Shown one piece after another: positions 26,388 to 34,738 of a stretch of 64,000 bases of DNA. The stretch comes from Anaerolineae bacterium (lineage in GTDB: Bacteria; Chloroflexota; Anaerolineae; Aggregatilineales; Phototrophicaceae), in NCBI GenBank assembly GCA_022843385.1, contig JALHNT010000005.1, positions 1-64,000 on the forward strand. Reading direction: 5' to 3'. Position 1 is the stretch's first letter; each line of letters starts with the position of its first letter. The position numbers and the translations under genes are program-made. Below the pieces are notes generated by a model. It had not been told where the DNA came from and did no database searches. It was given only the letters and a program-made list of their open reading frames with translations.

Positions 26388-26846
26388 ATGTCGCTGGAGT
26401 TGATTATCTCAGCTTTGTTGTGGATGACGTTCGCCGTAATCGTCTCTCAGGCGACCAGCATCCTGCTGATGTGGTGGCTGGGTCTGCCGCCGGGCAAGCT
26501 GTCCGAAGAAATCGCTGAGGTACAGAATCCGGCAGTGGGAGCCTGTTTCTTCATCGTCTCGCTGGCGGCCTCGATCTTCATCAGCATCATGGCGTCCGCT
26601 GGCTTTTCACCCGACCCCAGCTTCATCGAAGGTGCCTTCTGGATCATCGGCGGGCTGGTGGTGGCGGCGGCCTACACCGCCATTCTGTTCAGTATCGCCT
26701 ACCGTTTCATGCGCCCGAAGAAAGGCGAAAGCCTGTATCACTACATGCGGCGCGAGATCATCGACGAGCAGAATGTGGCGCTGGCCTTCTTCCTCGGCGG
26801 TCTATCGATCACCCCGTTCGTTGCGGTAGTGTTCCAGTTGATCTAA
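26388..26846 (+). CDS. Hypothetical four-helix membrane protein
   Basis: A 152-residue protein with four hydrophobic segments (about residues 4-30, 48-72, 82-105 and 130-150) and a basic cytoplasmic loop (RFMRPKKGESLYHYMRREI). It recalls DUF350-type small membrane proteins in size and layout, but I cannot confirm the family. AAGGGGGG precedes the ATG. It follows the hypothetical gene by ten bases. Confidence 0.7.
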   Translation: MSLELIISALLWMTFAVIVSQATSILLMWWLGLPPGKLSEEIAEVQNPAVGACFFIVSLAASIFISIMASAGFSPDPSFIEGAFWIIGGLVVAAAYTAILFSIAYRFMRPKKGESLYHYMRREIIDEQNVALAFFLGGLSITPFVAVVFQLI

Positions 26847-26877
26847 ATGCCGTAACCCTCCCAGGAACAATCGGTCA

Positions 26878-26899
26878 CGCCCCGGTATTCCCCGGGGCG
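26878..26899. terminator. Hairpin between convergent genes
   Basis: CGCCCCGG (26878-26885) pairs with CCGGGGCG (26892-26899) around a six-base loop. It lies between the stop at 26846 and the convergent stop at 26907 and may serve both genes, although no U-run is present. Confidence 0.5.
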
Positions 26900-26906
26900 A
26901 CCTCTG

Positions 26907-27656
26907 TCACGGCGTGGCTTCAGGCGTCACCGCGGGCGATGCATCTGCAAGTACCTCTTCGGTCATGGCGGGAGCATCTTCGGTCGTGGCGGCTTGAGGT
27001 GTTTCTGGCGACACCGATTCGGTGGCTTCCGGCGCTTCTTCCGTCATCATGACGTCTTCAGTCATCGTCATTTCCGGGGTGGCAGCTGGCGCTTCTTCGG
27101 TGGTGACCGGACGACCAGGGGGATTGCCGGCGAAGCTCGGCAGCAGTTCATAGCGGATCAAATAATTGAAGAAACCGAGCAGCGCAGTGATGAGCCAGAG
27201 CGCCAGCGTCAGGCGCATGACCGGCTTGGCGCTCAGGAACCAGTAGCGACGCAGTGCATCGCCCTTCTCGCCCCGTTTCTGCGCTGCCGCCACCTGACTG
27301 TCTTCGCGCAGCATCCGGTAGATCACATAGGTTGCCAGCAGTTGTGCCACCAAGCCCAGAACGCCATGAATAGTCGGGATGAGGTAACGCGGGTTGCCCG
27401 GCTGCTGCCCGATGTTCTGTACCACGTCGAAGTTATAGGCAACAATCATCAGGAAGATAATCAGCACCCAGTTGAGCAGCGTGATGCCGATCATGACCGT
27501 TTTGTGCTGGGGTCGATGCTGGCCGCGCCGGGCGAAGACAAAGCCGGCGATCATGCCGGGGACGAGCAGCAGGATATAGGCGAGCAGCGTCAAATCCGCG
27601 AGCAGGCTGGCACCGGTGCCAAGAAAGCCCTGCGGTTCCAGATACCAGTTCATCAA
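26907..27656 (-). CDS. DUF420-like membrane protein with acidic Thr/Glu/Pro tail
   Basis: A 249-residue protein. Residues 1-about 175 hold four to five membrane helices with the histidines HRPQHKTVM and IPTIHGVLGLVAQ that are typical of DUF420/cytochrome-oxidase-assembly-like proteins. From about residue 183 there is a low-complexity tail of Thr, Glu, Ala, Pro and Met (MTEDVMMTEEAPEATE) that is probably disordered and outside the cell. Function unknown. Divergent from the DUF3298 gene, with an inverted repeat between them. Confidence 0.7.
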   Translation of the reverse strand: MMNWYLEPQGFLGTGASLLADLTLLAYILLLVPGMIAGFVFARRGQHRPQHKTVMIGITLLNWVLIIFLMIVAYNFDVVQNIGQQPGNPRYLIPTIHGVLGLVAQLLATYVIYRMLREDSQVAAAQKRGEKGDALRRYWFLSAKPVMRLTLALWLITALLGFFNYLIRYELLPSFAGNPPGRPVTTEEAPAATPEMTMTEDVMMTEEAPEATESVSPETPQAATTEDAPAMTEEVLADASPAVTPEATP

Positions 27657-27715
27657 TGTTTCTCCTGTAGTGGCGTTGGGTCGCCTACCAGCATATCATG
27701 GACTTTAGGTTTGTG

Positions 27716-27744
27716 CTGTGTGCTATACGTTGGGTAGCACACAG
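27716..27744. promoter_or_regulatory. Perfect 10-bp inverted repeat between divergent genes
   Basis: CTGTGTGCTA (27716-27725) and TAGCACACAG (27735-27744) flank a nine-base spacer. It lies 18 bases before the DUF3298 start and about 60 bases before the DUF420-like start. It could be an operator or a 5'-leader hairpin of the plus-strand gene. Confidence 0.45.
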
Positions 27745-27762
27745 TTGGATTGGAGGATAATT

Positions 27763-28491
27763 ATGAAACGCTTCACAATCGTTATGGTGATGATCGCTCT
27801 GATGACCAGTACAGCGCTGGCCCAATCCAGCACGGCGGAAGATCGGTGCTTCGAGCGCGGCGGCAACTGGGATGCAGCGACCAGCCAGTGCCAGATCCAG
27901 GCAGGGATCAGCATTCAGATCAACTATCCACTGGAACTGACGGACTACGATTTCGCCCGTGCCAGCATCGATACATTCCTGGCGGAGACCCAAAGCGATA
28001 TGGTCGCGTGGTTCAGCGAGATCGACTTCAGCCAGCCGCTTTCGTCTTATGCAAATTCCTGGTCATTAGACATTGATTATGCGCTCCACGATTTCTCCGA
28101 CACCGTGATAAGCGTGGTCTTCTATTTCTCGACCTATACTGGGGGGGCGCACCCCAACCACGATTTCAAAACCTTCACCTTTGACCTGAGCGCCCGTCGC
28201 GAGCTGACGCTGGATGATGTACTGCGCACCGATGTCGCTGTCTGGCCGACTCTTTCTGCCGTGACTCAGGCCAACCTGACCGAGCAGTTGGGTGAATTCG
28301 CCGATGCCGCGTGGATCAGTGAAGGGACGGGCGAGAACCCAGATAATTACCGCAATTGGGCGCTGGACGCGGAGAACCTGTATTTATTCTTCCCGCCCTA
28401 TCAGGTCGCGGCATATGCTGCCGGCAGCTTCATGGTTGCCATTCCGCTGGACAGCATCGGCACTCTGCTGCAAGACCGTTTCCGCCCATGA
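27763..28491 (+). CDS. Secreted DUF3298 (RsiV-like) domain protein
   Basis: A 242-residue exported protein: signal peptide (MKRFTIVMVMIALMTSTALAQ), a Cys pair near the N-terminus (DRCFERGG... SQCQ), then a DUF4163/DUF3298-type domain. The typical FYFSTYTGGAHPNHDFKTFTFD motif and a C-terminal PYQVAAYAAGSFMVAIPL are present. In RsiV the domain binds lysozyme; in free secreted members the role is unknown. The ATG at 27763 has GGAGGATAATT upstream. Confidence 0.85.
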   Translation: MKRFTIVMVMIALMTSTALAQSSTAEDRCFERGGNWDAATSQCQIQAGISIQINYPLELTDYDFARASIDTFLAETQSDMVAWFSEIDFSQPLSSYANSWSLDIDYALHDFSDTVISVVFYFSTYTGGAHPNHDFKTFTFDLSARRELTLDDVLRTDVAVWPTLSAVTQANLTEQLGEFADAAWISEGTGENPDNYRNWALDAENLYLFFPPYQVAAYAAGSFMVAIPLDSIGTLLQDRFRP

Positions 28492-28678
28492 AGGAGAGGC
28501 TCGCTCACATATATTGGAGTATTGAGTTACTTTCGTAAGCGACGGAATTTCGGCGGAGCAGCCACTTAAAATAGAGAGTGGATCAACAGGAAGACATTAG
28601 GGAGCTGCAATGAAATCAGTTGCACGTCAATGCTGGACTTGCCAAGCCAGTTTATTTCCAGTACACTCATCTTCAGTT

Positions 28679-28752
28679 CGGGGCGTAGCGCAGCCTGGTA
28701 GCGTGCTTCGTTCGGGTCGAAGAGGTCATGGGTTCGAATCCCGTCGCCCCGA
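28679..28752 (+). tRNA. tRNA-Pro (anticodon CGG)
   Basis: The 74 bases fold as a full cloverleaf. Acceptor CGGGGCG pairs with CGCCCCG and the discriminator is A. D-arm GCGC...GCGT, anticodon stem CTTCG/CGAAG with loop TTCGGGT, so bases 34-36 are CGG (proline). Variable loop AGGTC; T-arm ATGGG-TTCGAAT-CCCGT. CCA is not encoded. It stands alone. Confidence 0.97.
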
Positions 28753-28760
28753 CTAGTTGT

Positions 28761-28789
28761 AATCCCACTCACCCGAAGTGGGATTTCTT
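28761..28789 (+). terminator. Intrinsic terminator after tRNA-Pro
   Basis: AATCCCACT (28761-28769) pairs perfectly with AGTGGGATT (28777-28785), followed by TCTT. It lies eight bases after the tRNA and also faces the end of the convergent receiver-domain gene. Confidence 0.75.
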
Positions 28790-29153
28790 ATTCCAGAGCC
28801 CTGATCTTCTCGGCCAGCTCACGATAATTGGCCGGTTTTAGGATGTAATTCAGGTTCAATTCTCGTAGTGAATCGAGCTTGGGACGATCCGCCGCCGTTA
28901 ACAAAAAGAAGGGGCGTTCATCGCCACGTTCGCGCAACTGGCGGGCAATCTCCATGCCATTCATGCCACCAATCCACATATCAATGAAGATAGCTTTTGC
29001 TGCCTGGTACTCTGGTTGTTCCAGCACTCGCAGCGATTGCACCTCAGCATCCGGGATATGTAATACGTTAATGCCACGTGGCGACAAACCCATGCCAAAT
29101 AGCTCGGCTTCGAAGGGCTCGTCTTCAATATAAATGACTGTGATAGGCTTCAT
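28788..29153 (-). CDS. Receiver-domain-only response regulator
   Basis: A 121-residue CheY-like protein. The acidic pocket EDE (VIYIEDEP), phosphoacceptor Asp in AIFIDMWIGGMNGME, the Thr in LLTAADRP and the Lys in ILKPANY are all in place, so it should be phosphorylatable. There is no output domain and no kinase gene nearby. The ATG at 29153 is preferred over 29198 since MKPITVIYIEDE is the domain start. Confidence 0.85.
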   Translation of the reverse strand: MKPITVIYIEDEPFEAELFGMGLSPRGINVLHIPDAEVQSLRVLEQPEYQAAKAIFIDMWIGGMNGMEIARQLRERGDERPFFLLTAADRPKLDSLRELNLNYILKPANYRELAEKIRALE

Positions 29154-29371
29154 GCACCGCTCGTAAACATTTTCTCGAATCACTTCAACACTTATCATAG
29201 CGTGATTATGGTTATGAAAGATTGAGATTCGTAAAAACCCCTAATCATGAGGGGGAAGCAGACCAGCCACATCTGTCCGATATAACTTGGTGAGTGACAG
29301 TCAGTTGTCGAGTTGGCCTGAATGGATATACTTGTGGCGTATCATCCCGTCAACACAATATGGAGGGCGCT

Positions 29372-30058
29372 ATGAGCATTAAGATCACATGGTTGGGGCA
29401 TTCAACCTTTGCGTTGGATATCGATGGACACGCCATTTTGATCGACCCCTTTTTGACGGGAAACCCGTTAGCGGCGGCTAACCCAGATGATCTGAAACCG
29501 GAAATCATCTTCATCTCGCACGCACACAGCGATCATACCAGTGATCTGTTGGGCATCGCCCAGCGCACCGGTGCCAAAGTGGTCGCCAACTGGGAAATCT
29601 GCCAGTGGCTCAACAATCAGGGCATTAGTAACACTCATCCACAAAACACTGGCGGCGGCTGGCAGCACGACTTCGTCCACTGCAAGTTTGTGGTGGCACA
29701 CCACAGCTCATCCTTTCCCGATGGCAGCTATGGCGGCAATCCAGTGGGTTTCGTCCTGACGGGCGGGGGCAAACGCCTGTACTATGCCGGTGATACCGCC
29801 CTCTTCAGCGACATGCAGTTGATCGGCGATCAGGTCATTGATTTGGCGTTCCTGCCCATCGGCGACAACTTTACGATGGGGCCAGAAGACTCGTTGCTCG
29901 CCATCCGCTACATTCGTCCGCGTTATGTCATCCCGATGCATTACAAGACTTTTGGCTTTGTCGATCAGGATGCCGGAGCCTGGGCCAATCGTGTCAACAG
30001 CGAGACGACCGCCCAACCGATTGTGCTGGACCCTGGTGCGTCGCACACCCTCGTTTAG
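29372..30058 (+). CDS. UPF0173-family metal-dependent hydrolase
   Basis: A 228-residue metallo-beta-lactamase-fold enzyme. The metal motif SHAHSDH has His50, His52, Asp54 and His55; later ligands are His in VVAHHSS, Asp in YYAGDTALFSD and His in VIPMHYKTF. Length and sequence fit the UPF0173/YtkL group, whose substrate is unknown. The ATG at 29372 has GGAGGGCG upstream. Confidence 0.9.
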   Translation: MSIKITWLGHSTFALDIDGHAILIDPFLTGNPLAAANPDDLKPEIIFISHAHSDHTSDLLGIAQRTGAKVVANWEICQWLNNQGISNTHPQNTGGGWQHDFVHCKFVVAHHSSSFPDGSYGGNPVGFVLTGGGKRLYYAGDTALFSDMQLIGDQVIDLAFLPIGDNFTMGPEDSLLAIRYIRPRYVIPMHYKTFGFVDQDAGAWANRVNSETTAQPIVLDPGASHTLV

Positions 30059-30130
30059 GATCAGACCACTCACCGAACGGTCTGTTGCCGGGTTGCCGCT
30101 TGCCCCTTACAATCGAAGGTATGGTCGTCG

Positions 30131-30155
30131 ATTCGCCCCATCACCTGGGGCGAAT
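30131..30155. terminator. Hairpin between hydrolase and EamA genes
   Basis: ATTCGCCCC (30131-30139) pairs perfectly with GGGGCGAAT (30147-30155) around seven bases. It lies 73 bases after the hydrolase stop and 18 bases before the EamA start, followed by TGGTTG. It may end the first gene or shape the leader of the second. Confidence 0.45.
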
Positions 30156-30173
30156 TGGTTGAATGGGGAATAG

Positions 30174-31046
30174 ATGTCCAACCCAGTCTCTACCCTGCCC
30201 ACCGCCTCTGCGCGATTTCTTCAGTGGACTCCGGCCTGGGCACTGGTCATCATCGCCATCGTCTCGGTGCAAATCGGCGCAGCAGTTGCCAAGAGTCTGT
30301 TCGATACGGTCGGTCCCAGCGGCGTTGTCTTCCTGCGCACAGCGCTGGGTGCAGCCATCTTCTTCGTCGCCTGGCGTCCGGCGCTGCGGGGTTACAGCCG
30401 CCGCGTCATGCTCTACATCACCATTTATGGGGCAACCATCGCCTTTAACATGTTATTGTTCTATGCTGCCATCTCCCGCATCCCGCTGGGTGTCACTGTA
30501 GCAGTCGCCTTTGCTGGCCCACTGGGCGTGGCGGTATTGGGATCTCGCCGAGCCGTTGATTTGCTGTGGGTGGCGCTGGCCGGGATCGGGGTGCTGCTGC
30601 TCTCGCCCTTCACCAATGAGACACTCGACCCAATAGGTATTCTGCTGGCGGTATTGACTGCCATCGCCTGGGCGGCCTATGTGATCCTGACCAAGCGCGT
30701 CAGCCATCTGCTACCAGGTAACTCAGCACTGGCCCTGTCTATGTTGATAGCAGCGCTGGTGGCAATGCCTTTCGGCGGTAGCGGCGCGATCAAAGTATTA
30801 AATGATCCACTGCTCATCATCACAGCCATTGTTGTAGCCTTATTGTCATCAGCGATCCCCTTCTGGCTGGAATTTCGCGCCATTCGCAGCCTGTCGCCGC
30901 GCGTGTTCGGTCTCCTGCTGGCGCTGGAGCCAGTAGTGGCTTCGGTCATTGGCGTATTGATTTTGAGTGAGAACATTGGATTGACCGAAGGGCTGGGCAT
31001 CGGCCTGGTGACTATCGCCGCTATTGCCACGACTCGTGAACATTAA
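30174..31046 (+). CDS. EamA-family transporter, RhtA-like exporter
   Basis: A 290-residue protein with ten hydrophobic segments in two EamA repeats. FLRTALGAAIFFVAWRP after TM2, LGVTVAVAFAGPLGVAVLGSRR, and RVFGLLLALEPVVASVIGVLILSE in the second half match the RhtA (threonine/homoserine exporter) branch. Substrate not proven. GGGGAATAG precedes the ATG. Confidence 0.88.
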   Translation: MSNPVSTLPTASARFLQWTPAWALVIIAIVSVQIGAAVAKSLFDTVGPSGVVFLRTALGAAIFFVAWRPALRGYSRRVMLYITIYGATIAFNMLLFYAAISRIPLGVTVAVAFAGPLGVAVLGSRRAVDLLWVALAGIGVLLLSPFTNETLDPIGILLAVLTAIAWAAYVILTKRVSHLLPGNSALALSMLIAALVAMPFGGSGAIKVLNDPLLIITAIVVALLSSAIPFWLEFRAIRSLSPRVFGLLLALEPVVASVIGVLILSENIGLTEGLGIGLVTIAAIATTREH

Positions 31047-31073
31047 TCATCTTGTCTGGAAAGGATCACTCAT

Positions 31074-32522
31074 ATGGCGAACGACTCGCTCCCCGCGCCA
31101 GAAACCACTACCCCACCAGAACCGCCCGCGCCGATCATCACGGAACACGAGCTGAAGCTCGGGCGCAAGACGCTCAAGTTTCAGGCGACCACCGGCCTGA
31201 TACCGCTGAAGAACACGGCGGGTGAAATCGAAGCCACGATCTTCTTCGTCGCTTATACCGTGCCGGGCAAAAGCAGCGATCATCCTCGTCCACTGACCTT
31301 CGTCTTCAACGGCGGGCCGGGCTCATCATCAATCTGGCTGCACCTGGGTGCGCTGGGGCCGAAGCGCGTGGTGATGCAGGACGAAGGCTGGATGCCAGCA
31401 CCACCTTATCGGCTGATCGATAACGAACATAGCTGGTTGGATGCAACTGATCTGGTGTTCATCGACCCGGTCGGCACCGGCTACAGCCGCGCCGCCAAAC
31501 CGGAGTTCAACGCCAAATACTGGAACGTGAAGGGTGATCTGGAGTCGGTGGGCGAATTCATCCGCCTGTATCTGACACGCTACGGACGCTGGTCATCGCC
31601 CTTGTTCCTGGCTGGCGAAAGCTACGGCACCACCCGCGCCGCCGGGCTGGCCGGTCATCTGATCGAGAAGGGCATCGCCTTCAACGGCATCGCCATGATC
31701 TCCACGATATGGAATTTCCAGACGGTCGAATTTGATCGCGGCAATGATCTGCCGTATACCCTGTTCCTGCCAACCTATGCGGCGACAGCCTGGTATCACC
31801 AACGGCTGCCGAAGGCGCTGCAAAAGAAACCGCTGGCAGATGTTCTGTCGGAGGTCGAGCAGTGGGCGGAGACCGATTACACGCTGGCGCTGATGAAGGG
31901 CAATCGTCTGAGCGAAGCCGAGCAGCAGGCGCTCAATGACAAACTGGCCTACTACACCGGTCTGGAGGCGCGCTTCATCGATCAGAGCAACCAGCGCATC
32001 CACATCATGCGTTTCTGCAAGGAGCTACTGCGCCAGCAGAAACAAACTGTCGGACGACTCGACAGCCGCTTCACCGGCATCGACGCGCTGGCGGTCAATG
32101 AAGTGCCGGAGTTCGATCCGTCGTATGCCGCCATCCTGCCGCCTTATACCGCTATGCTCAACCAATATGTGCGCGAAACGCTCAAGTATGAGAACGATCA
32201 GGAATATCAGGCGCTCAGTTTCGCCGTCAATCAGGGTTGGGAGTGGGAACGCGGACGCTACCCGGATACCAGCGAGGCGCTCCGCAGTGCGCTGGCGAAG
32301 AATCCCTATCTGAAGGTGCTGGTGGCGCGGGGTTATTACGACCTGGCGACGCCGCATTTCGCCGCTGTCTATACCCTGTCGCACATGGACATCGAGCCGA
32401 AGCTGCGCGACAACATTCAGGTGGCAGACTACGAGGGCGGTCACATGTTCTACCTGGATCTGAAGGCGCTGGCGAAATTCAAGCAGGATGTCAGCGCTTT
32501 TTACAGGTCAGCATTACCCTGA
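31074..32522 (+). CDS. Serine carboxypeptidase-like peptidase, family S10
   Basis: A 482-residue alpha/beta-hydrolase peptidase. The S10 signatures are VFNGGPGSSS (oxyanion region, about 77-86), IDPVGTGYSRA, the nucleophile GESYG (Ser183), an acid in ARGYYDLATP and the base in YEGGHMFYLD. No signal peptide is visible; the N-terminus is a Pro/Thr/Glu-rich leader. S10 enzymes trim C-terminal residues of peptides at acid pH. Its 3' end overlaps the convergent GNAT gene by 22 bases. Confidence 0.9.
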   Translation: MANDSLPAPETTTPPEPPAPIITEHELKLGRKTLKFQATTGLIPLKNTAGEIEATIFFVAYTVPGKSSDHPRPLTFVFNGGPGSSSIWLHLGALGPKRVVMQDEGWMPAPPYRLIDNEHSWLDATDLVFIDPVGTGYSRAAKPEFNAKYWNVKGDLESVGEFIRLYLTRYGRWSSPLFLAGESYGTTRAAGLAGHLIEKGIAFNGIAMISTIWNFQTVEFDRGNDLPYTLFLPTYAATAWYHQRLPKALQKKPLADVLSEVEQWAETDYTLALMKGNRLSEAEQQALNDKLAYYTGLEARFIDQSNQRIHIMRFCKELLRQQKQTVGRLDSRFTGIDALAVNEVPEFDPSYAAILPPYTAMLNQYVRETLKYENDQEYQALSFAVNQGWEWERGRYPDTSEALRSALAKNPYLKVLVARGYYDLATPHFAAVYTLSHMDIEPKLRDNIQVADYEGGHMFYLDLKALAKFKQDVSAFYRSALP

Positions 32523-33049
32523 ATCCGTGGGGCGATCAGACGGCGGAGATCATCATAGCCATACGCCCATTCAGTCAGCGTTGTGTCGCCGATCTCAATC
32601 AATTTCTCGCCGACACGGATACCACCCAGAGCTTCATAAAATCGAACTGCTGGGTTACCTTGAAGCACCCACAACAGCAGGGTGATGAATCCGCGTGTCA
32701 GGAGCCGCTCCGCCAAGGCGCCAGTCAGACGACGCCCGATACCCTGCCCCTGATAGCTCGCCAGCAGATAGATGGCATAGAGTTCGCTTTTGTACAGAGG
32801 ATGCCCACTCCGCTCTGGCCCGCCGCTGATAAAGCCGACAATCTGCTCGCCATCGAGCGCGACGAACACATCCATCGGACGATCAAGCTGAATGAGCGAG
32901 TCATGCCAGCGGGTGGCTCGGCTTTCAACCGAGAGACCTGCCAGATAATCGGCGGGCAGCAGTTCCCCGTAGGTGGTGCGCCAACTGTTGACATGAACAA
33001 CTGCAATGGACTCGGCATCGGCTGGGGTAGCAGCACGAACAGTAATCAT
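32501..33049 (-). CDS. GNAT-family acetyltransferase
   Basis: A 182-residue GNAT. The N-terminus ITVRAATPADAESIAVVHVNSWRTTYGELLP is typical of this common subgroup; the acetyl-CoA loop is YQGQGIGRRLTGALAERL and the C-terminal strand region is NPAVRFYEALGG. Substrate unknown. A GTG four codons earlier (33061) is an alternative start. The last 22 bases overlap the S10 peptidase gene, tail to tail. Confidence 0.88.
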   Translation of the reverse strand: MITVRAATPADAESIAVVHVNSWRTTYGELLPADYLAGLSVESRATRWHDSLIQLDRPMDVFVALDGEQIVGFISGGPERSGHPLYKSELYAIYLLASYQGQGIGRRLTGALAERLLTRGFITLLLWVLQGNPAVRFYEALGGIRVGEKLIEIGDTTLTEWAYGYDDLRRLIAPRIQGNADL

Positions 33050-33118
33050 TGAGATATCCACACAACCTTAAGCGACAGTACGGCGAACTCGACATATGAT
33101 GAAAAGGTGGTTCAGGCT

Positions 33119-33139
33119 GGGGCGGGGTAAAACCGCCCC
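33119..33139 (-). terminator. GC-rich hairpin after the cyclophilin gene
   Basis: GGGGCGG (33119-33125) pairs with CCGCCCC (33133-33139) around GGTAAAA, 13 bases past the stop of the minus-strand cyclophilin gene. There is no U-run. Confidence 0.45.
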
Positions 33140-33152
33140 GATACGCAGGAAA

Positions 33153-33647
33153 TCAGCTTTCGACGATGGTGACGGAGATGATCTTGTCACCCTGCTCAAC
33201 CGCGTTCACCACTTTTTGTCCGTCGCCCATCACGTGACCAAACACCGCATGTTTGCCATCCAGGTGGGGCGTCGCGATGTGGGTGATGAAGAACTGGGAG
33301 CCATTGGTGTTCGGGCCAGCGTTCGCCATACTCAAGGTGCCAGGACCATCGTGCTTGAGTTTCAGTGCCGAAGGTTCATCGTTCCATTTGTAACCTGGGC
33401 CACCGGTGCCGCGCCCCAGCGGACAGCCGCCCTGGATCATGAACGGTGGGTTCTTGATGACACGGTGGAAGTTCAGCCCATCATAGAACTGCTCTTTCGC
33501 CAGAAACACGAAGTTGTTGACCGTGATCGGCGCTTCTTTGGCATGAAGCTGAATATCAAATTCGCCACGACTGGTTTTAAAGTGCGCGACATAGGATTTG
33601 GTCGGATCAATCTGCATGGCGGGGGGGCTGCTATAGCTTTTAGGCAT
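33153..33647 (-). CDS. Peptidyl-prolyl cis-trans isomerase, cyclophilin type
   Basis: A 164-residue single-domain cyclophilin. [26 protein letters not shown], then [20 protein letters not shown] and [15 protein letters not shown] carry the catalytic Arg (FHRV) and the Phe/Gln/Asn active-site set. There is no signal, so it is cytoplasmic. The frame stays open upstream to 34286, but AAAGGA before the ATG at 33647 and the domain boundary decide the start. Confidence 0.93.
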   Translation of the reverse strand: MPKSYSSPPAMQIDPTKSYVAHFKTSRGEFDIQLHAKEAPITVNNFVFLAKEQFYDGLNFHRVIKNPPFMIQGGCPLGRGTGGPGYKWNDEPSALKLKHDGPGTLSMANAGPNTNGSQFFITHIATPHLDGKHAVFGHVMGDGQKVVNAVEQGDKIISVTIVES

Positions 33648-33869
33648 ATTGCCAGTCCTTTCAAACCGGGTAGAATGGGATAGGACTTTTGTCCGGCGCA
33701 AGCATAGCAGAAAACCGCGTTCCCGGCGACAGCAGGCTGAAGAAACATCAAAAAGATAAACCTTCATGAATAGAGTCGGTAATGCTTGTGTTATAATTGA
33801 GATGCAATAGCCAGGCAGGCATGAGTTAAATGAATGCCCCAGATGTTCAGGTGAGGAGCTGAGAAGGGT

Positions 33870-34244
33870 ATGGCAACGGTACTCTATATCGAAGACAATC
33901 GTGATAATCGGATGCTTTTGCGGCGCGTGCTGATGGCCTCCGATTACGAGTTTGATGTCCGCGAAGCCGATAATGCTCTCTTGGGGATCGAGATGGCGCT
34001 GGCGAATCGTCCCGATCTCATTCTCATGGATGTCAGTATGCCAGAGATGGACGGGCTGACCGCCACGCGCAAGATTCGTGAGATGCCTGAATTGTACGAT
34101 GTGCCCATTGTGGCGCTGACGGCGAATGCCATGCAGGGCGATAAAGAGAAAACCCTGGAAGCGGGATGTGACGGTTACATCCGCAAACCGATTGATGTAG
34201 ACAAGATTGCCGATGAAGTCATGCAGTATATCAGGAGCCGCTGA
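33870..34244 (+). CDS. Receiver-domain-only response regulator (CheY-like), first of a pair
   Basis: A 124-residue receiver: [10 protein letters not shown] (acidic pocket), [13 protein letters not shown] (phospho-Asp), ALTANAM (Thr) and IRKPID (Lys). All phosphotransfer residues are present. This RDNRxxLRRVL type is common next to hybrid kinases such as DivK-like regulators, but none is here. Its stop overlaps the next start (TGATG), so the two receivers are made together. Confidence 0.9.
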   Translation: MATVLYIEDNRDNRMLLRRVLMASDYEFDVREADNALLGIEMALANRPDLILMDVSMPEMDGLTATRKIREMPELYDVPIVALTANAMQGDKEKTLEAGCDGYIRKPIDVDKIADEVMQYIRSR

Positions 34245-34693
34245 TGATGAGCGAAGCCCAACAATCTGGCCTGAAAGCGAACGCACCGGTTGAGCCGGGC
34301 GAAGCCCACGTGCTGGTCGTGGAAGATAATGTCCCCAACTTTGTGTTGATCGCCCGTATGCTGGCGTTTATGGGTGTGCAGCGTTGTGAATGGAAGACCT
34401 CCGGCTGGCAGGTGGTGCAGTTTGCTGATACCCTGCCCCGTGTCGATCTGATCCTGATGGATATTCGCCTGCCCTATGAAGACGGCTATCAGGCGCTGCA
34501 AAAAGTGCGCGCCCACGCCCGCCTCCGCGACACCGTGGTTTGTGCCGTGACCGCTGAAGCCAGCGAAGAACAGATGCGCCGCGCCAAGAAAGCCGGATTC
34601 AACGGTTTCCTGGGCAAGCCGCTCGACGCCGATAAGTTCCCGATTCAGATTCGCCGCCTGCTGGCGGGCGAAGAAGTCTGGGAATGGAAGTAA
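34244..34693 (+). CDS. Receiver-domain-only response regulator, second of a pair
   Basis: A 149-residue protein with a 20-residue disordered start and one receiver domain: [31 protein letters not shown] and LGKPLD. It has WKTSGW/WEWK aromatic additions at the loop after helix 1 and at the C-terminus not seen in its partner. Coupled to the upstream receiver gene; a hairpin terminator follows. Probably single-domain phosphorelay carriers. Confidence 0.88.
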   Translation: MMSEAQQSGLKANAPVEPGEAHVLVVEDNVPNFVLIARMLAFMGVQRCEWKTSGWQVVQFADTLPRVDLILMDIRLPYEDGYQALQKVRAHARLRDTVVCAVTAEASEEQMRRAKKAGFNGFLGKPLDADKFPIQIRRLLAGEEVWEWK

Positions 34694-34698
34694 GCCAG

Positions 34699-34722
34699 GG
34701 CCGGATCCACAGGCATCCGGCC
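34699..34722. terminator. Hairpin after the receiver pair
   Basis: GGCCGGAT (34699-34706) pairs perfectly with ATCCGGCC (34715-34722) around eight bases, six bases after the stop at 34693 and 17 before the convergent fasciclin stop. The U-run is absent. Confidence 0.55.
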
Positions 34723-34738
34723 ATCAATTCAGATCCGA

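Noticed and set aside
33648..34286. 377-residue protein including the cyclophilin
   Set aside because: The upstream part is antisense to the receiver gene, has no domain, and a good ribosome site precedes the ATG at 33647.
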